Part shown: positions 7,753-15,896 of the stretch, piece by piece | How the letters are laid out: every line of letters starts with the position of its first letter | Position numbering within the stretch: position 1 is the stretch's first letter | Assembly: GCF_009905435.1 (NCBI RefSeq) | Contig: NZ_JAAAMT010000054.1 | Coordinates: 1 to 34,412, forward strand | Direction of reading: 5' to 3' | Length of the DNA stretch: 34,412 bases | Source: Pseudomonas sp. R5(2019) | Lineage (GTDB): Bacteria; Pseudomonadota; Gammaproteobacteria; Pseudomonadales; Pseudomonadaceae | Notes under the pieces: generated by a model | The model's database searches: none | The model's input: only the letters and a program-made list of their open reading frames with translations | What the model was told of the DNA's origin: nothing | Position numbers and translations under genes: made by a program

Positions 7753-7899
7753 ATGAGCACCAAGAGCTATCCCACCTCCGGTAGTCACACCCTCATCTAC
7801 CAAAAAAGGCAATCTGACCCGGAACCGATCGCAAGTTCGCCTTCGATGCCCGTGAAAGCGCCACCGACTGATAAAAAAAAGGCACCGCCCACGAAGTGA
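7753..7899 (+). CDS. Short hypothetical protein, 48 residues
   Basis: An ATG at 7753 is preceded by CAGGAG with 6-base spacing, one of the better ribosome sites in the region. It opens a 48-codon frame ending TGA at 7899. The product starts MSTKSYPTSGSHTLIYQKR and ends in a Pro/Lys-rich tail (APPTDKKKAPPTK). No membrane segment or known domain is seen. A TTGACA at 7678-7683 could be a -35 box, but no clear -10 follows. It is isolated between the terminator at 7611 and the cytochrome gene on the other strand. Function unknown. Confidence 0.5.
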   Translation: MSTKSYPTSGSHTLIYQKRQSDPEPIASSPSMPVKAPPTDKKKAPPTK

Positions 7900-7913
7900 C
7901 TCATCGCCCGTCC

Positions 7914-7966
7914 AACACCGCTAGCAGCGCCGGCGCATTCCCCGTCGCCGCCCCGCTAGCGGTGTT
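7914..7966. repeat. 12-bp perfect inverted repeat with 29-bp spacer
   Basis: AACACCGCTAGC (7914-7925) and GCTAGCGGTGTT (7955-7966) are exact reverse complements enclosing a GC-rich spacer. The structure lies between the short ORF and the 3' end of the cytochrome gene and may act as a transcript end or processing hairpin for either. No T-run follows on the plus strand. Confidence 0.5.
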
Positions 7967-8022
7967 ATCAAAAACCGAAAAGAGGGAGGCCTGGGCACAG
8001 CCCAGATGCCGCCCCTGCACGC

Positions 8023-9543
8023 CTAAAAGTTCACAGCGTCTAGCCTGACGGTTGGCAGTTTCGTCGACAGGGGCACGGTCTGCGTGACGATGGCCATCCG
8101 GGTGATTTCCACCTGCAACTTATCCTTCCCGAGCAGGTAGTCGACCAGCTTCTGCGAAAACGGCCAATAGTTCAGCTCCGCGGTCAAGGTGAGCGGCCCG
8201 ACGGCGTCGGTCGGCACCAGGAAGGAGAATTCCCGGATATCGTAGCCCTTGGGCAGAATGCGGTTATCCGAGAGAATTTGCGTGGCATTCCAGACCTCGA
8301 TGTCCAACTCCTTGCCGTCCTTGTCGCCCAGGTGCACCTTGAAATTTCGTGTGCCGTCCTCGGTCTTCCCGTCCTTGATCGAGCCCAGGCGGTAGAGTTC
8401 GCGACCACTGGCATCCTGCACCCGGAAATCGATCCAGATCTCCCGCCCCTCTGGAAAACCGGTGGGCAGCTTGTGCCCGGCGCCAACATTAGCGACCTTG
8501 ACCGCTAACGAGGTGTATTGCCCGGGCATGATGGCTGCCGGCAGTTGCTGGAAATGAATTTCCGCCGCGCGTGCGAGCATGTCGCGCGCGCGTTGCGCGC
8601 CCTCTTCCTGACCGAGATGCGTCAGCACCGTAGCGTTGGCCCCGCTGAACCAATGCGAGGCGACATTCTCACGGTCTGGCCCCATGATCGCGGCCTTACC
8701 GGCAAAACCCGGCATATGGCAGCTCTGGCAGGTTTCATTGTTGACGCTGTAGGGGCTCTCCAGCCATTCGTCATAGGTGCGTTCGACCGCCACACTGCTG
8801 AATGGGTGGGTGACGTTGTGGCAGGTCGCGCAAAAGTCCGAGCGCGTGTGCAGCTCGGAATACACGGTGTCGTGATAGGGCGAAACGGCATCCTTGCGCG
8901 GGCCGAACTTAGTTGGTTTACCGTTCGCTTTCGGGCTCAGGATATAGGCGCCGTTGTCGAGACCGGTGCGGCCGCTGATGTTGTGGCAAGACTCGCAATC
9001 GACCCCGGGCATCGGATGTTTCTGTGCGGTGAATTCGACCGAGGCACGGTTGACCGCCGAGGTAATCTGCCCGGTGGTGAGACCGATCGGGGTATGGCAG
9101 CCGGTACAGAAATTATCCACCCGCCCATCGGTGGCCTCGCTCGCGCGCGCCATCAGGGCCCGGTAGATGGGGTCCTCCCAGGCTTGGGACATTATCGAAG
9201 TGCGCCATTGCTTGTAGATCTCCGTATGGCAAGCGCCACAGACCTGGGCATCGTCGAAGTCCTTCACATTCAAAACGGCGTTACCCGTGGTATTGGCCCG
9301 ATGCGGAAAGAACGGCATCCCACCAGGCACCTGCATGAGCTTGGAACGTATCGGTTCCAGCCACTTTTCATTGCCCTGATGGCCATTGCTCTGAGGCTCG
9401 TCGGCTGCGACCAGCGTTGCCGCAAGCAGGCCGACCAGCAAGCACAAAAAGCGCCTGGCGGTAGATCTACTTGCGGCTCGAGTGCCGGCGGCGCGAGCCA
9501 ATTCTAGCTGTGTCTGTTCTACCTCGGTGCCCACTTTGTCCAT
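8023..9543 (-). CDS. Multiheme (five CXXCH) c-type cytochrome
   Basis: This 506-residue exported electron-transfer protein has a positively charged N-terminus, then a hydrophobic segment LCLLVGLLAATLVAA (33-47) that is probably a late signal peptide or anchor. Five heme-c attachment motifs lie in the N-terminal half: CGACH 102-106, CTGCH 146-150, CESCH 183-187, CATCH 238-242 and CQSCH 272-276. This matches the cytochrome c554-like multiheme arrangement. The remaining 230 residues are heme-free and probably beta-rich. The first 30 residues before the hydrophobic stretch are unusually long; a start nearer residue 30 cannot be excluded, but GGGAGA precedes ATG 9543. No oxidase, quinol dehydrogenase or maturation gene is adjacent, so the redox partner is unknown. 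Confidence 0.85.
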   Translation of the reverse strand: MDKVGTEVEQTQLELARAAGTRAASRSTARRFLCLLVGLLAATLVAADEPQSNGHQGNEKWLEPIRSKLMQVPGGMPFFPHRANTTGNAVLNVKDFDDAQVCGACHTEIYKQWRTSIMSQAWEDPIYRALMARASEATDGRVDNFCTGCHTPIGLTTGQITSAVNRASVEFTAQKHPMPGVDCESCHNISGRTGLDNGAYILSPKANGKPTKFGPRKDAVSPYHDTVYSELHTRSDFCATCHNVTHPFSSVAVERTYDEWLESPYSVNNETCQSCHMPGFAGKAAIMGPDRENVASHWFSGANATVLTHLGQEEGAQRARDMLARAAEIHFQQLPAAIMPGQYTSLAVKVANVGAGHKLPTGFPEGREIWIDFRVQDASGRELYRLGSIKDGKTEDGTRNFKVHLGDKDGKELDIEVWNATQILSDNRILPKGYDIREFSFLVPTDAVGPLTLTAELNYWPFSQKLVDYLLGKDKLQVEITRMAIVTQTVPLSTKLPTVRLDAVNF

Positions 9544-9797
9544 TCAACAGTCTCCCTTACGCTGTACGACGCCAAAGAGCCAATGCCGCAGCACGCTCTG
9601 CCAAGTGTTGTAATTGGTGTGGAAATTGCCAAGCCATCCGCTCGCACGAGCAGGCGCGATAAAGCGCCAGCTGATACCTGAAGGGAAGCCGAATCAGACT
9701 ATAGTCCAGCCAAAAATATCGTCTAATTTTCAAAACAGGAAATTGAATTAAATATCTCACTGATAACATTCAATTTAATCATTTAGATAACTAGCCG

Positions 9798-10163
9798 CTA
9801 TAATCCCCTATTGCCAATTATTCGAACAACTCGCCACTCCGACTGCGACGCGGCGTGCTCGGGGACTGCGGGGTCGCCTGGAAGCTTGCCCAGTGGCAAA
9901 CCGCTGCCCGGACTTTCCGCCCTACGTTGGATCAACAGTCTGTGTAGGGTGCCTGTGATACTTCTGTAGATCTCCGAGCTGCGGCCGTCGCATCCAACTA
10001 AAAACTTGACACACGGGATGAGAAAATTCCGGCCCTCTGAAAGAGGGAAATCTATTAACCAGCACTTGTCCTTCGTCTTGCACTCAAGCACATAGTCTTG
10101 TTCCAAGAACGTATTGTCTTCGGTGGTGGTGTATCTGGAAATATTTACTTCAAAAATTCGCAT
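9798..10163 (-). CDS. Unrecognised ORF in AT-rich region, 121 residues
   Basis: I do not recognise this product. The first 75 residues (MRIFEVNISRYTTTEDNTF... to ITGTLHR) have a normal protein composition with charged and aromatic residues. The C-terminal 45 (from LIQRRAESPGSG) are Pro/Arg/Gly-rich and look like translated non-coding sequence, so the native 3' end may be lost. Codon use and base composition differ from the GC-rich neighbours, and the adjoining 9660-9800 is clearly AT-rich, suggesting acquired or decaying DNA. No good ribosome site is seen. It may be a remnant. Confidence 0.3.
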   Translation of the reverse strand: MRIFEVNISRYTTTEDNTFLEQDYVLECKTKDKCWLIDFPLSEGRNFLIPCVKFLVGCDGRSSEIYRSITGTLHRLLIQRRAESPGSGLPLGKLPGDPAVPEHAASQSEWRVVRIIGNRGL

Positions 10164-10185
10164 TAATTGAAGAAACCGACATCAA

Positions 10186-10386
10186 GTGCACTTCAGTGAT
10201 CACCAACGCATGTTGCTACTGCGCCAGGGTGAGCTGGTGGCTTTGGCCACGTTCGATGCAGAACGCCCGTTTCGAGTTCGCACGGCTCAGGGCGGTGCGC
10301 AGGTAACGGGCGGTCGCTTTCTGGTGCGCCAGGAGCCGGACAGTACTCGGGTTGTAGCGCTCGAAGGCAGTGTGCGGGTGAGTCCG
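10186..10386 (+). pseudogene. Truncated FecR-like anti-sigma/sensor fragment
   Basis: A stretch of about 60 residues reads like the middle of a FecR domain: LLLRQGELVAL, then RPFRVRTAQGGAQVTGGRFLVRQE, then TRVVALEGSVRVSP. FecR proteins relay ferri-siderophore receptor signals to an ECF sigma factor. In frame, a stop lies about 5 codons upstream (TGA at 10168), so the N-terminal cytoplasmic region is missing. After SVRVSP the similarity ends and the frame runs into unrelated sequence until 10479. No sigma factor or TonB receptor remains nearby. It is a decayed remnant of an iron-signalling system; the GTG at 10186 is unlikely to be a functional start. Confidence 0.7.
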
Positions 10387-10530
10387 GTGGTGTGGAATCT
10401 GCCGGTGGTCGGGGTGTTTGCGTTGGATGATTGGCTGAGATATTGCCGATTCGGGTGCATCGGCATGGGCCGTGGTTGACGGTGATTGAGGCGTTGGGTT
10501 GAAGGGCCGTTTCACGGCCCACAACCCTCT

Positions 10531-10619
10531 TGTGGGAGCGGATTTATCCGCGAATACAGGCGCTGCGGTGTGTCAGTCCCACAGCGGTGAGGCTATTCGC
10601 GGATAAATCCGCTCCCACA
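10531..10619. repeat. REP pair (inverted)
   Basis: The 26-base unit at 10531-10556 (TGTGGGAGCGGATTTATCCG...) is exactly inverted at 10594-10619. The same unit forms the core of the element at 23737-23886. It lies 37 bp beyond the stop of gspN and may stabilise or end the long gsp transcript. Confidence 0.9.
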
Positions 10620-10655
10620 TTATCGATTCCAGCGAGCAGATTCAGGGTTATGGGG

Positions 10656-11318
10656 TCACCACTTGAATTCCCGGCTGAACCGCTGCTCCCCGGCCCGCAA
10701 CCACTGCCCCTGCACCAACGGCGCCAGCAAGGTCGCATTCGGTTCCAGCGCCCCCTCGACCTGCGCCGCGCGACTGGCGATGTCGGCCTTGAAGCTGATC
10801 GTATGCTGTTGCGGTCGCTCAAGCACTCCCGCCAACTGCACCGTCGCTTGCACACACGCCAGCGTCACGCGCCCTTCTCCCATCGGCAGCACCCACGGCG
10901 CCAGCAGCCCCAGGTCGCGGCCCAGCAATTGCCCCTGGGCCGAACGGCATTGCAGGCCATGGCCCTGAACCTGCAAGCGCCCCTGCCAATCGCCGTCCAG
11001 CTGCCAGGCCGCCTGCACCGGCCGGCCATGCGCCAGCGGTTGCAGTTCAGCGCGCCAGTTCCAGGGCCAACCAGTGAGAGTCACTTGCCAGTCCTGTTGC
11101 GCAAGACCGGCTCGCACGCTTGCCGCCCCGGGGCGGATGCTCCACGAAACGTTGTCCAACACCCCGAGCGATGCCATGCGCCCGTTCCAGAGGGTACCGC
11201 TGATGCCCTGCGGTTGGGCGCCAGCTGGCCAGCTCACAGGGCGCAGATAAAACGCTGCAGGGGCTTGCACCCACAGCGTCAGGGCAAACACCAAAAACGC
11301 CCAACCGACGAGCCTCAT
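10656..11318 (-). CDS. gspN: Type II secretion system protein N
   Basis: This 220-residue inner-membrane/periplasmic protein has an N-terminal membrane anchor (LVGWAFLVFALTLWVQAPAAF), then the GspN pattern ISGTLWNGR and a repeated short-strand architecture (WQVTLTGWPWNWRAELQPL; GRLQVQGHGLQCRSAQG). It is an accessory component present in some T2SS loci. Its start overlaps the gspM stop by 4 bases and it ends the operon; a REP pair follows. It is assigned from its position and from the LxGTLWxG signature. Confidence 0.85.
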   Translation of the reverse strand: MRLVGWAFLVFALTLWVQAPAAFYLRPVSWPAGAQPQGISGTLWNGRMASLGVLDNVSWSIRPGAASVRAGLAQQDWQVTLTGWPWNWRAELQPLAHGRPVQAAWQLDGDWQGRLQVQGHGLQCRSAQGQLLGRDLGLLAPWVLPMGEGRVTLACVQATVQLAGVLERPQQHTISFKADIASRAAQVEGALEPNATLLAPLVQGQWLRAGEQRFSREFKW

Positions 11319-11746
11319 GGTCGCACCGCCCCATCAGCCACTTGCAGCCTGAAAGACAAGCCCTTGTGCTGACGAGACAAGTGCCACTGTTCGACAACCG
11401 CGCCCTGCTCCTGCACCGCACGCATCAGCTGCTGCAACCCCAGCGCCTGATCCAGTTCGCCCTGCAGCTGCCAGCGACCCTCGACCTGCTCAACCCGTGT
11501 CAGCACGATCTGCCGCGCGGCGGCCAGGGTTTGCAGGCGCTCGGCGTTCAGCGGCCGGGGCGGTTTCAAGCTCGTCTGGTGCGCCAGTTCGCGCCATTGC
11601 CGGGCGTCCTGCCAAGTGCTGATCATCGGTCTTACGGCCAGATACATCGCCAGACATACCACCAGTACACATCCCCCCAGCATCAGCCCGCGTCGCAGCG
11701 GCGGCAGTTCGCGTATCGACTTCAACCCGCTCTCAAGCGCGATCAT
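11315..11746 (-). CDS. gspM: Type II secretion system protein M
   Basis: This 143-residue bitopic inner-membrane protein has a short cytoplasmic start (MIALESGLKSIRELPPLRRG), one transmembrane helix (LMLGGCVLVVCLAMYLAV), then a periplasmic alpha/beta domain ending QHKGLSFRLQVADGAVRP. GspM pairs with GspL to form the assembly platform. It overlaps both gspL and gspN by four bases (ATGA), which indicates translational coupling and stoichiometric production. Confidence 0.87.
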   Translation of the reverse strand: MIALESGLKSIRELPPLRRGLMLGGCVLVVCLAMYLAVRPMISTWQDARQWRELAHQTSLKPPRPLNAERLQTLAAARQIVLTRVEQVEGRWQLQGELDQALGLQQLMRAVQEQGAVVEQWHLSRQHKGLSFRLQVADGAVRP

Positions 11747-12843
11747 GGCGTCTCCCAGTTGAAACTCAGTTCAAGGCCGGCCGAGGCGTCGGTGCGCGCC
11801 GATTGCAGCCGCGCACCGGCGGCATCGGCCATGGCCTGCCAGTGCGCGACTTCGGGCGCCCTGCCCGCCCCGACAAGGACGACCTGCCAGCGCTTGCCAT
11901 CAAAATCGCTGCTATGAAGCTGCCACTGCGCCTCGCCGTCCAGCCACACGCCCAGCGCCTGCTCCAGCGCATCGAGTTGCTGCTGTCGCACCTGCGCATC
12001 CGCCTGTTCACGCTGTAGACGCTGCAACATCCGCCCAGCCTGCTGCGCCGTGGCCACAGGGCCGGTGATGGCGACGACCTGAGCGCGGGCTTGCGTCGTT
12101 TGTTGCCAGTCTTGCCACCCACCCAGCGCGCCCCAGCTCAGCGCCAAGCCCAGACACACCGCTGCCAGTCGCCATTGGCCCGCGCTGACGGGCAGCCGCT
12201 CACGCCGAGCCGTACGACGCAGCGGGAACACACTGGGCATCTTGCTCAGGTCCGCGCCCAGGGAGGGCCAATGCCCGCACTGTTGTGGCAGCGCTCCCAT
12301 CGCGTCCGGCAATGGCCCCAGCGCCTTTGGCCAGACCAGCCAACGGCGGCGCTCGTCCGCCACCCCAAGCTTCAGGCAATAGTCCGCATCACGCTCCCAG
12401 ACCGGCAGCGCTTGCGCCATCAACTGCGGCTCGGCCCAGCAGCGGCTGACATGCACGCCCAAGGCGGCGCACTCATCCAGCCAACGCCGCAGCACCTCGC
12501 GCTGCACCACCAGCAACTGCAAGCGTCGATGCTGTTTGCCGATGCACCCCACCTGCACGCTGCCAGCCGGTTGCAGCAGCTGTTCTTCCAGCAATTGCGG
12601 CCACTCCGCCGGCTTGAGGCCCGGCGGTGCCGGCAGGTCAAAATGGCTGCAGGCCGTGGCCGGCAACACCAGCGCCGCGTCCAGATTCAGGTAAAGGGCA
12701 GGCGGCGGCCAATCCCCCTGAAGACCATCGCCCGAGTGCAGCCACTGCCAGCGCCCGTCGGTGTGCGGCCTGATCAACAGCCACTGTGGCGTGCGGCGGC
12801 GACGAGCCAGCCAGGCATTTAAACGAGAACGCAAGGTCATCAT
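11743..12843 (-). CDS. gspL: Type II secretion system protein L
   Basis: The protein has about 366 residues from MMTLRSRLNAW. The N-terminal cytoplasmic actin-like domain is seen in WLLIRPHTDGRWQWLHSGDG, LPAPPGLKPAEWPQLLEEQLLQP and LDECAALGVHVSRCWAEPQLMAQALP. One membrane helix (WRLAAVCLGLALSWGALGG) follows, then a periplasmic coiled segment and a ferredoxin-like domain ending LELSFNWETP. GspL recruits the ATPase GspE to the membrane. The frame is open to 12957, but the start at 12843 (or the adjacent ATG at 12840) overlaps the gspJ stop and gives the usual N-terminus. In most T2SS operons gspK lies between J and L; here it does not. Confidence 0.87.
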   Translation of the reverse strand: MMTLRSRLNAWLARRRRTPQWLLIRPHTDGRWQWLHSGDGLQGDWPPPALYLNLDAALVLPATACSHFDLPAPPGLKPAEWPQLLEEQLLQPAGSVQVGCIGKQHRRLQLLVVQREVLRRWLDECAALGVHVSRCWAEPQLMAQALPVWERDADYCLKLGVADERRRWLVWPKALGPLPDAMGALPQQCGHWPSLGADLSKMPSVFPLRRTARRERLPVSAGQWRLAAVCLGLALSWGALGGWQDWQQTTQARAQVVAITGPVATAQQAGRMLQRLQREQADAQVRQQQLDALEQALGVWLDGEAQWQLHSSDFDGKRWQVVLVGAGRAPEVAHWQAMADAAGARLQSARTDASAGLELSFNWETP

Positions 12844-13430
12844 GGTCGGCTGTCCGGCAAGGCAAAGGTGCACACATAGGGTTCGCCCTGGCGTTGCAAT
12901 TGCAGGCGCACGCCCCGGTCGGGTTGGGCAAGGGTGGTCGAGGGGAAGGCCTGCCATCGCTGGCCCTGATAAAAGCTGAAGTCGACTCGCTCGACACCCG
13001 GCAACAGCAGCGCCTGCGCCCAGATGGGCGTGGCGGCGGCATACAGGTCCGCCGATTGCCAGAGCGTCAACCGCTGGCGTGCCGGCTCATAGGCCAGCCG
13101 CAAGCGCTGCAATCGGCTGGCGTTGGCGCTGTTCGGCCAATTGCTGGCGGCAACCCACTCCAGTTGCTGGCTACCCGGCTGCCAGTCGAGCCAATTCAGT
13201 TTGCGCGGCAAGCGCTGGTCGTACAGTTGGCGCAATTGCAGGCCATCGAAATGACGCTCCAGGGCCATGCAGAACTCCAGCACCTGCGGCCCGGCATCCA
13301 GGCTTTGCAGGCGTTCGCGGGTTTGCAGCCAGCCATTGACCAGGGTCGCCAACAGCACCCCGAGCACGGCGGTCAAGGCCAGCGCCACGAGCATTTCCAA
13401 CAGCGTCAGGCCGCCTTGATGCGCCTTCAT
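12840..13430 (-). CDS. gspJ: Type II secretion minor pseudopilin J
   Basis: This 196-residue prepilin-like protein starts MKAHQGGLTLLEMLVALALTAVLGVLLATLV. Processing by prepilin peptidase would occur after the second G of QGG, leaving L as residue 1 instead of the more common F, with E at +5 present. The large periplasmic domain (LEFCMALERHFDGLQLRQLY..., VDFSFYQGQRWQAFP) matches GspJ of the pseudopilus tip. The open frame continues upstream to 13823, but that part is an out-of-frame reading of gspI; the start at 13430 overlaps the gspI stop by four bases. Confidence 0.9.
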   Translation of the reverse strand: MKAHQGGLTLLEMLVALALTAVLGVLLATLVNGWLQTRERLQSLDAGPQVLEFCMALERHFDGLQLRQLYDQRLPRKLNWLDWQPGSQQLEWVAASNWPNSANASRLQRLRLAYEPARQRLTLWQSADLYAAATPIWAQALLLPGVERVDFSFYQGQRWQAFPSTTLAQPDRGVRLQLQRQGEPYVCTFALPDSRP

Positions 13431-13792
13431 GGCCGCACCAGGAACAGCGTGTAATGGCCGAGCGGGTCCACGCCCGCGGCATCGGCAGACAACGCCAGCT
13501 CGCCACGACGCGTGCGCTCGACACCGGTATTGCCCAGGGTCATGCGCCAATGGCAGACCTGCGGGCCCTGGCGCAGTTGCCCGACCACTTCTCTTGCGGT
13601 CGGCCAATAGCCTTCGACGCGAAAGCGTGTTTCCAGCTCGCGGGCACACAAGCTGCCCAGACGCTGGGCCTCCAGGGTGTCCTGCAGGGCAATGCGCTGG
13701 CGCAACAGTTGGCTGACCATCACCGCCATCAGCGCGGCAATGCTCAAGGCCACGGTCACCTCCAGCAAGGTAAACCCCCGTTGTCGCTTCAT
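13427..13792 (-). CDS. gspI: Type II secretion minor pseudopilin I
   Basis: This 121-residue protein has the type IV prepilin leader MKRQRG cleaved before FTLLEVTVALSIAALMAVMV (F+1, E+5). The C-terminal half has the short GspI layout with WRMTLGNTGVERTRRGELAL and HYTLFLVRP. GspI nucleates the tip complex with J and K. It overlaps gspH and gspJ by four bases on either side. No prepilin peptidase gene lies in the window, so processing presumably depends on the pilus peptidase encoded elsewhere. Confidence 0.9.
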   Translation of the reverse strand: MKRQRGFTLLEVTVALSIAALMAVMVSQLLRQRIALQDTLEAQRLGSLCARELETRFRVEGYWPTAREVVGQLRQGPQVCHWRMTLGNTGVERTRRGELALSADAAGVDPLGHYTLFLVRP

Positions 13793-14238
13793 GGCGAACC
13801 TGCGATGTCCAGGCGGCCGTCACGGCCCCAGCGCCAGCGCGCCTGGCCGTCGGCCCAGTGCCAGGTCACCGTGGCCGGGCGCTCTACCCCCCACGGTGTG
13901 AACACCACGCGCGGCTGCGCACTCACCGGCCAATCGGGCCGCAGCTGCGCAGGCCAGGTTGCGCCACCTGGCCTTTCGGCGCGCCAATACGAGGTATTGC
14001 CCTGGCGCTGGAGGCTGACGAACTCCGGAGCCTTGCCATTCCAGCGCAGCCCCAACACCCGGCCCTCATGCCGCGCCCGCGCGGCCTGGGTGGCGGCGTC
14101 GCTGGCAAGCTGTTCAAGCGCACGCCGGGATTGCGCCTGGCCGTCATCCAGCCAGGCCACGCTCAGGCTGCTCATCAGGCCGACGATCATCAGCACCACC
14201 ATCAGTTCCAGCAGGGTAAAGCCCCGGGCGTGGCGCAC
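13789..14238 (-). CDS. gspH: Type II secretion minor pseudopilin H
   Basis: This 149-residue protein has the prepilin leader MRHARG then FTLLELMVVLMIVGLMSSLSVAWL (F+1, E+5). The beta-rich C-terminal GspH/FimT domain shows LASDAATQAARARHEGRVLGLRWNG and VVFTPWGVERPATVTWHWADG. It links the tip complex to the major pseudopilin filament. It starts two bases after the gspG stop and overlaps gspI by four. Confidence 0.9.
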   Translation of the reverse strand: MRHARGFTLLELMVVLMIVGLMSSLSVAWLDDGQAQSRRALEQLASDAATQAARARHEGRVLGLRWNGKAPEFVSLQRQGNTSYWRAERPGGATWPAQLRPDWPVSAQPRVVFTPWGVERPATVTWHWADGQARWRWGRDGRLDIAGSP

Positions 14239-14240
14239 GT

Positions 14241-14672
14241 TCAGAGATTCCAGTTGCCGATGTCGGCATCCAGGCCCTCGCCGCCTTCCATGCCGTCAGC
14301 GCCCAGCGAGTAGATGTCGATGCGGCCGTGCTGGCCGGGGGCGCGGTATTTGTACGGCGAACCCCACGGGTCTTCCGGCAGCCGGCGCACATAGCCATCG
14401 GCCCGCCAGGCCTTGGCCAGCGGCGCCAGCGACGGTTTGCTGACCAGCGCCTGCAAGCCCTGTTCGGAGGTCGGGTAACGCAGGTTGTCGAGGCGGTACA
14501 TGTCCAGCGCCTGCTCAAGCGTCGACAGGTCGGCCAGCGCCTTCTGCTTCATGGCCTTGTCCTGGCTGCCGAGAATGCTGGGGGCGATCACGGCAATCAG
14601 CAGGCCGATGATGAAAATCACCACCATGATTTCCATCAGGGTAAAGCCACGCTGGCGGGATAAACGGGTCAC
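14241..14672 (-). CDS. gspG: Type II secretion major pseudopilin G
   Basis: This 143-residue protein has the leader MTRLSRQRG, then FTLMEIMVVIFIIGLLIAVIAPSILG (F+1, E+5). The highly conserved GspG body includes ALADLSTLEQALDMYRLDN, YPTSEQGLQAL and PWGSPYKYRAPGQHGRIDIYSLGADG, where the late acidic loop binds calcium in GspG structures. It forms the pseudopilus that pushes substrates through the secretin. It lies 15 bp after gspF. Confidence 0.96.
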   Translation of the reverse strand: MTRLSRQRGFTLMEIMVVIFIIGLLIAVIAPSILGSQDKAMKQKALADLSTLEQALDMYRLDNLRYPTSEQGLQALVSKPSLAPLAKAWRADGYVRRLPEDPWGSPYKYRAPGQHGRIDIYSLGADGMEGGEGLDADIGNWNL

Positions 14673-14687
14673 TGCACGATCTCCTTG

Positions 14688-15890
14688 TCAAAAAGTAAGG
14701 CCTTGGCTGAGCTGCATGATCGGTAGCAGCACCGCCAGGACGATAAACAACACCACACCACCCATGACCAGAATCATCAGCGGCTCGAACAGTGCCATGG
14801 TCATTTCCACTTGCCGGGCAAAGCCGCGTTCCTGGTTGTCGGCGACCCGCTCAAGCATGTCCGGCAAGGTGCCGCTGGCTTCGCCACTGGCGACCATGTT
14901 GAGCAGCAGCGGCGGAAAGTACCCGCTGCCGCTCAAGGCCCGGTGCAGGCTGACGCCGCCCTTGACCTGCTCGCGCACCTCTTGCAGCGCCCGCCAGATC
15001 TGGCGGTTGCCGACCGTGGCGGTGGCCACCTGCAGCGACTCCAGCAACGGCACGCCACTGCCGACCAGAATCGCCAGGCTGCGCGACAACCGAGCGCTGT
15101 CGAGCACCTGCAGCAACAGGCCGATTTTCGGCAGGCGCAGCAGCCAGCCATCACGACGCAAGCGCCAGGCGGGCTTGCGCAGCAGAAACAGGTAAAGGCT
15201 CAAGGCCCCGATCGCCGCGCCCAGCAGCCAGGGGCCGGCAATGACCAGCCCGTCGCTCAGGCCGATCAGGAGGCGAGTGACCCACGGCAAGGTCTGGCCA
15301 CCATGGGCAAATTGCTCGGTGAGCTTGGGCACCACAAAGGTCATCAGTCCGACCACGACGGTGAGCGACACCAGCATCAGCATCATCGGGTAGATCAACG
15401 CGGCGCGGGCCTTGTGGCGCTGGCGCTCGACCTGCTCCAGGTGCTCGGCCAGCCGTTCCCACACCGGCGCCAGGCGCCCGGATTTTTCACCGGCTTCGAC
15501 CAGTGCGCAGTACAGGCCGGTGAACAGCCCGCCCTGCCGGCGCAGGCTTTCGGCAAGGGTGTGGCCTTCGCCGATGCTGGCGCGCACGGCCACCAGCAGG
15601 TTGCGAATGGCCGGCTCCGCCAGTTGCCGTTCAAGGGTCGCCAGCGCATCCACCAGCGCGATACCGGCACTGGCCAGGGTCGCCAGCTGACGCGTCACCT
15701 CGCACAGCTGCGCATGGTTCAGCCGCTGCCGACGGGGCACGCTGGCGCTGGCGCTCTGCAGTTCGACTTCACGGGCAAACAAGCCCTGCTCGCGCAACAG
15801 CTGGCGGGCATGACGCTCGCTTTCGGCTTGCAGGCTGGCGCGACTGCGACGGCCGTCGGCGTCCAGCGCCAGGTAACGATAGGTTGGCAT
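14688..15890 (-). CDS. gspF: Type II secretion inner-membrane platform protein F
   Basis: This 400-residue polytopic protein begins MPTYRYLALDADGRRSRASLQAES, typical for GspF/PilC. It contains two copies of the T2SSF cytoplasmic helical domain, each preceding hydrophobic segments (LIYPMMLMLVSLTVVVGLMTFVVPKL and LMILVMGGVVLFIVLAVLLPIMQLSQGL), and the conserved LPDMLERVADNQE motif. It works with GspE, L and M in pseudopilus assembly. The spacing to gspE upstream is 6 bp. Confidence 0.95.
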   Translation of the reverse strand: MPTYRYLALDADGRRSRASLQAESERHARQLLREQGLFAREVELQSASASVPRRQRLNHAQLCEVTRQLATLASAGIALVDALATLERQLAEPAIRNLLVAVRASIGEGHTLAESLRRQGGLFTGLYCALVEAGEKSGRLAPVWERLAEHLEQVERQRHKARAALIYPMMLMLVSLTVVVGLMTFVVPKLTEQFAHGGQTLPWVTRLLIGLSDGLVIAGPWLLGAAIGALSLYLFLLRKPAWRLRRDGWLLRLPKIGLLLQVLDSARLSRSLAILVGSGVPLLESLQVATATVGNRQIWRALQEVREQVKGGVSLHRALSGSGYFPPLLLNMVASGEASGTLPDMLERVADNQERGFARQVEMTMALFEPLMILVMGGVVLFIVLAVLLPIMQLSQGLTF

Positions 15891-15896
15891 CAGCGC

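Noticed and set aside
10193..10524. Minus-strand frames of 102-109 codons opposite the FecR fragment
   Set aside because: Pro/His-rich shadows of the FecR-like reading frame running into the REP; no start signal.
12843..12957. Upstream extension of the gspL, gspJ, gspD and gspK frames to earlier start codons
   Set aside because: The extra N-termini are out-of-frame reading of the preceding genes or intergenic DNA and would bury the prepilin leaders or signal peptides; overlap starts fit the families.
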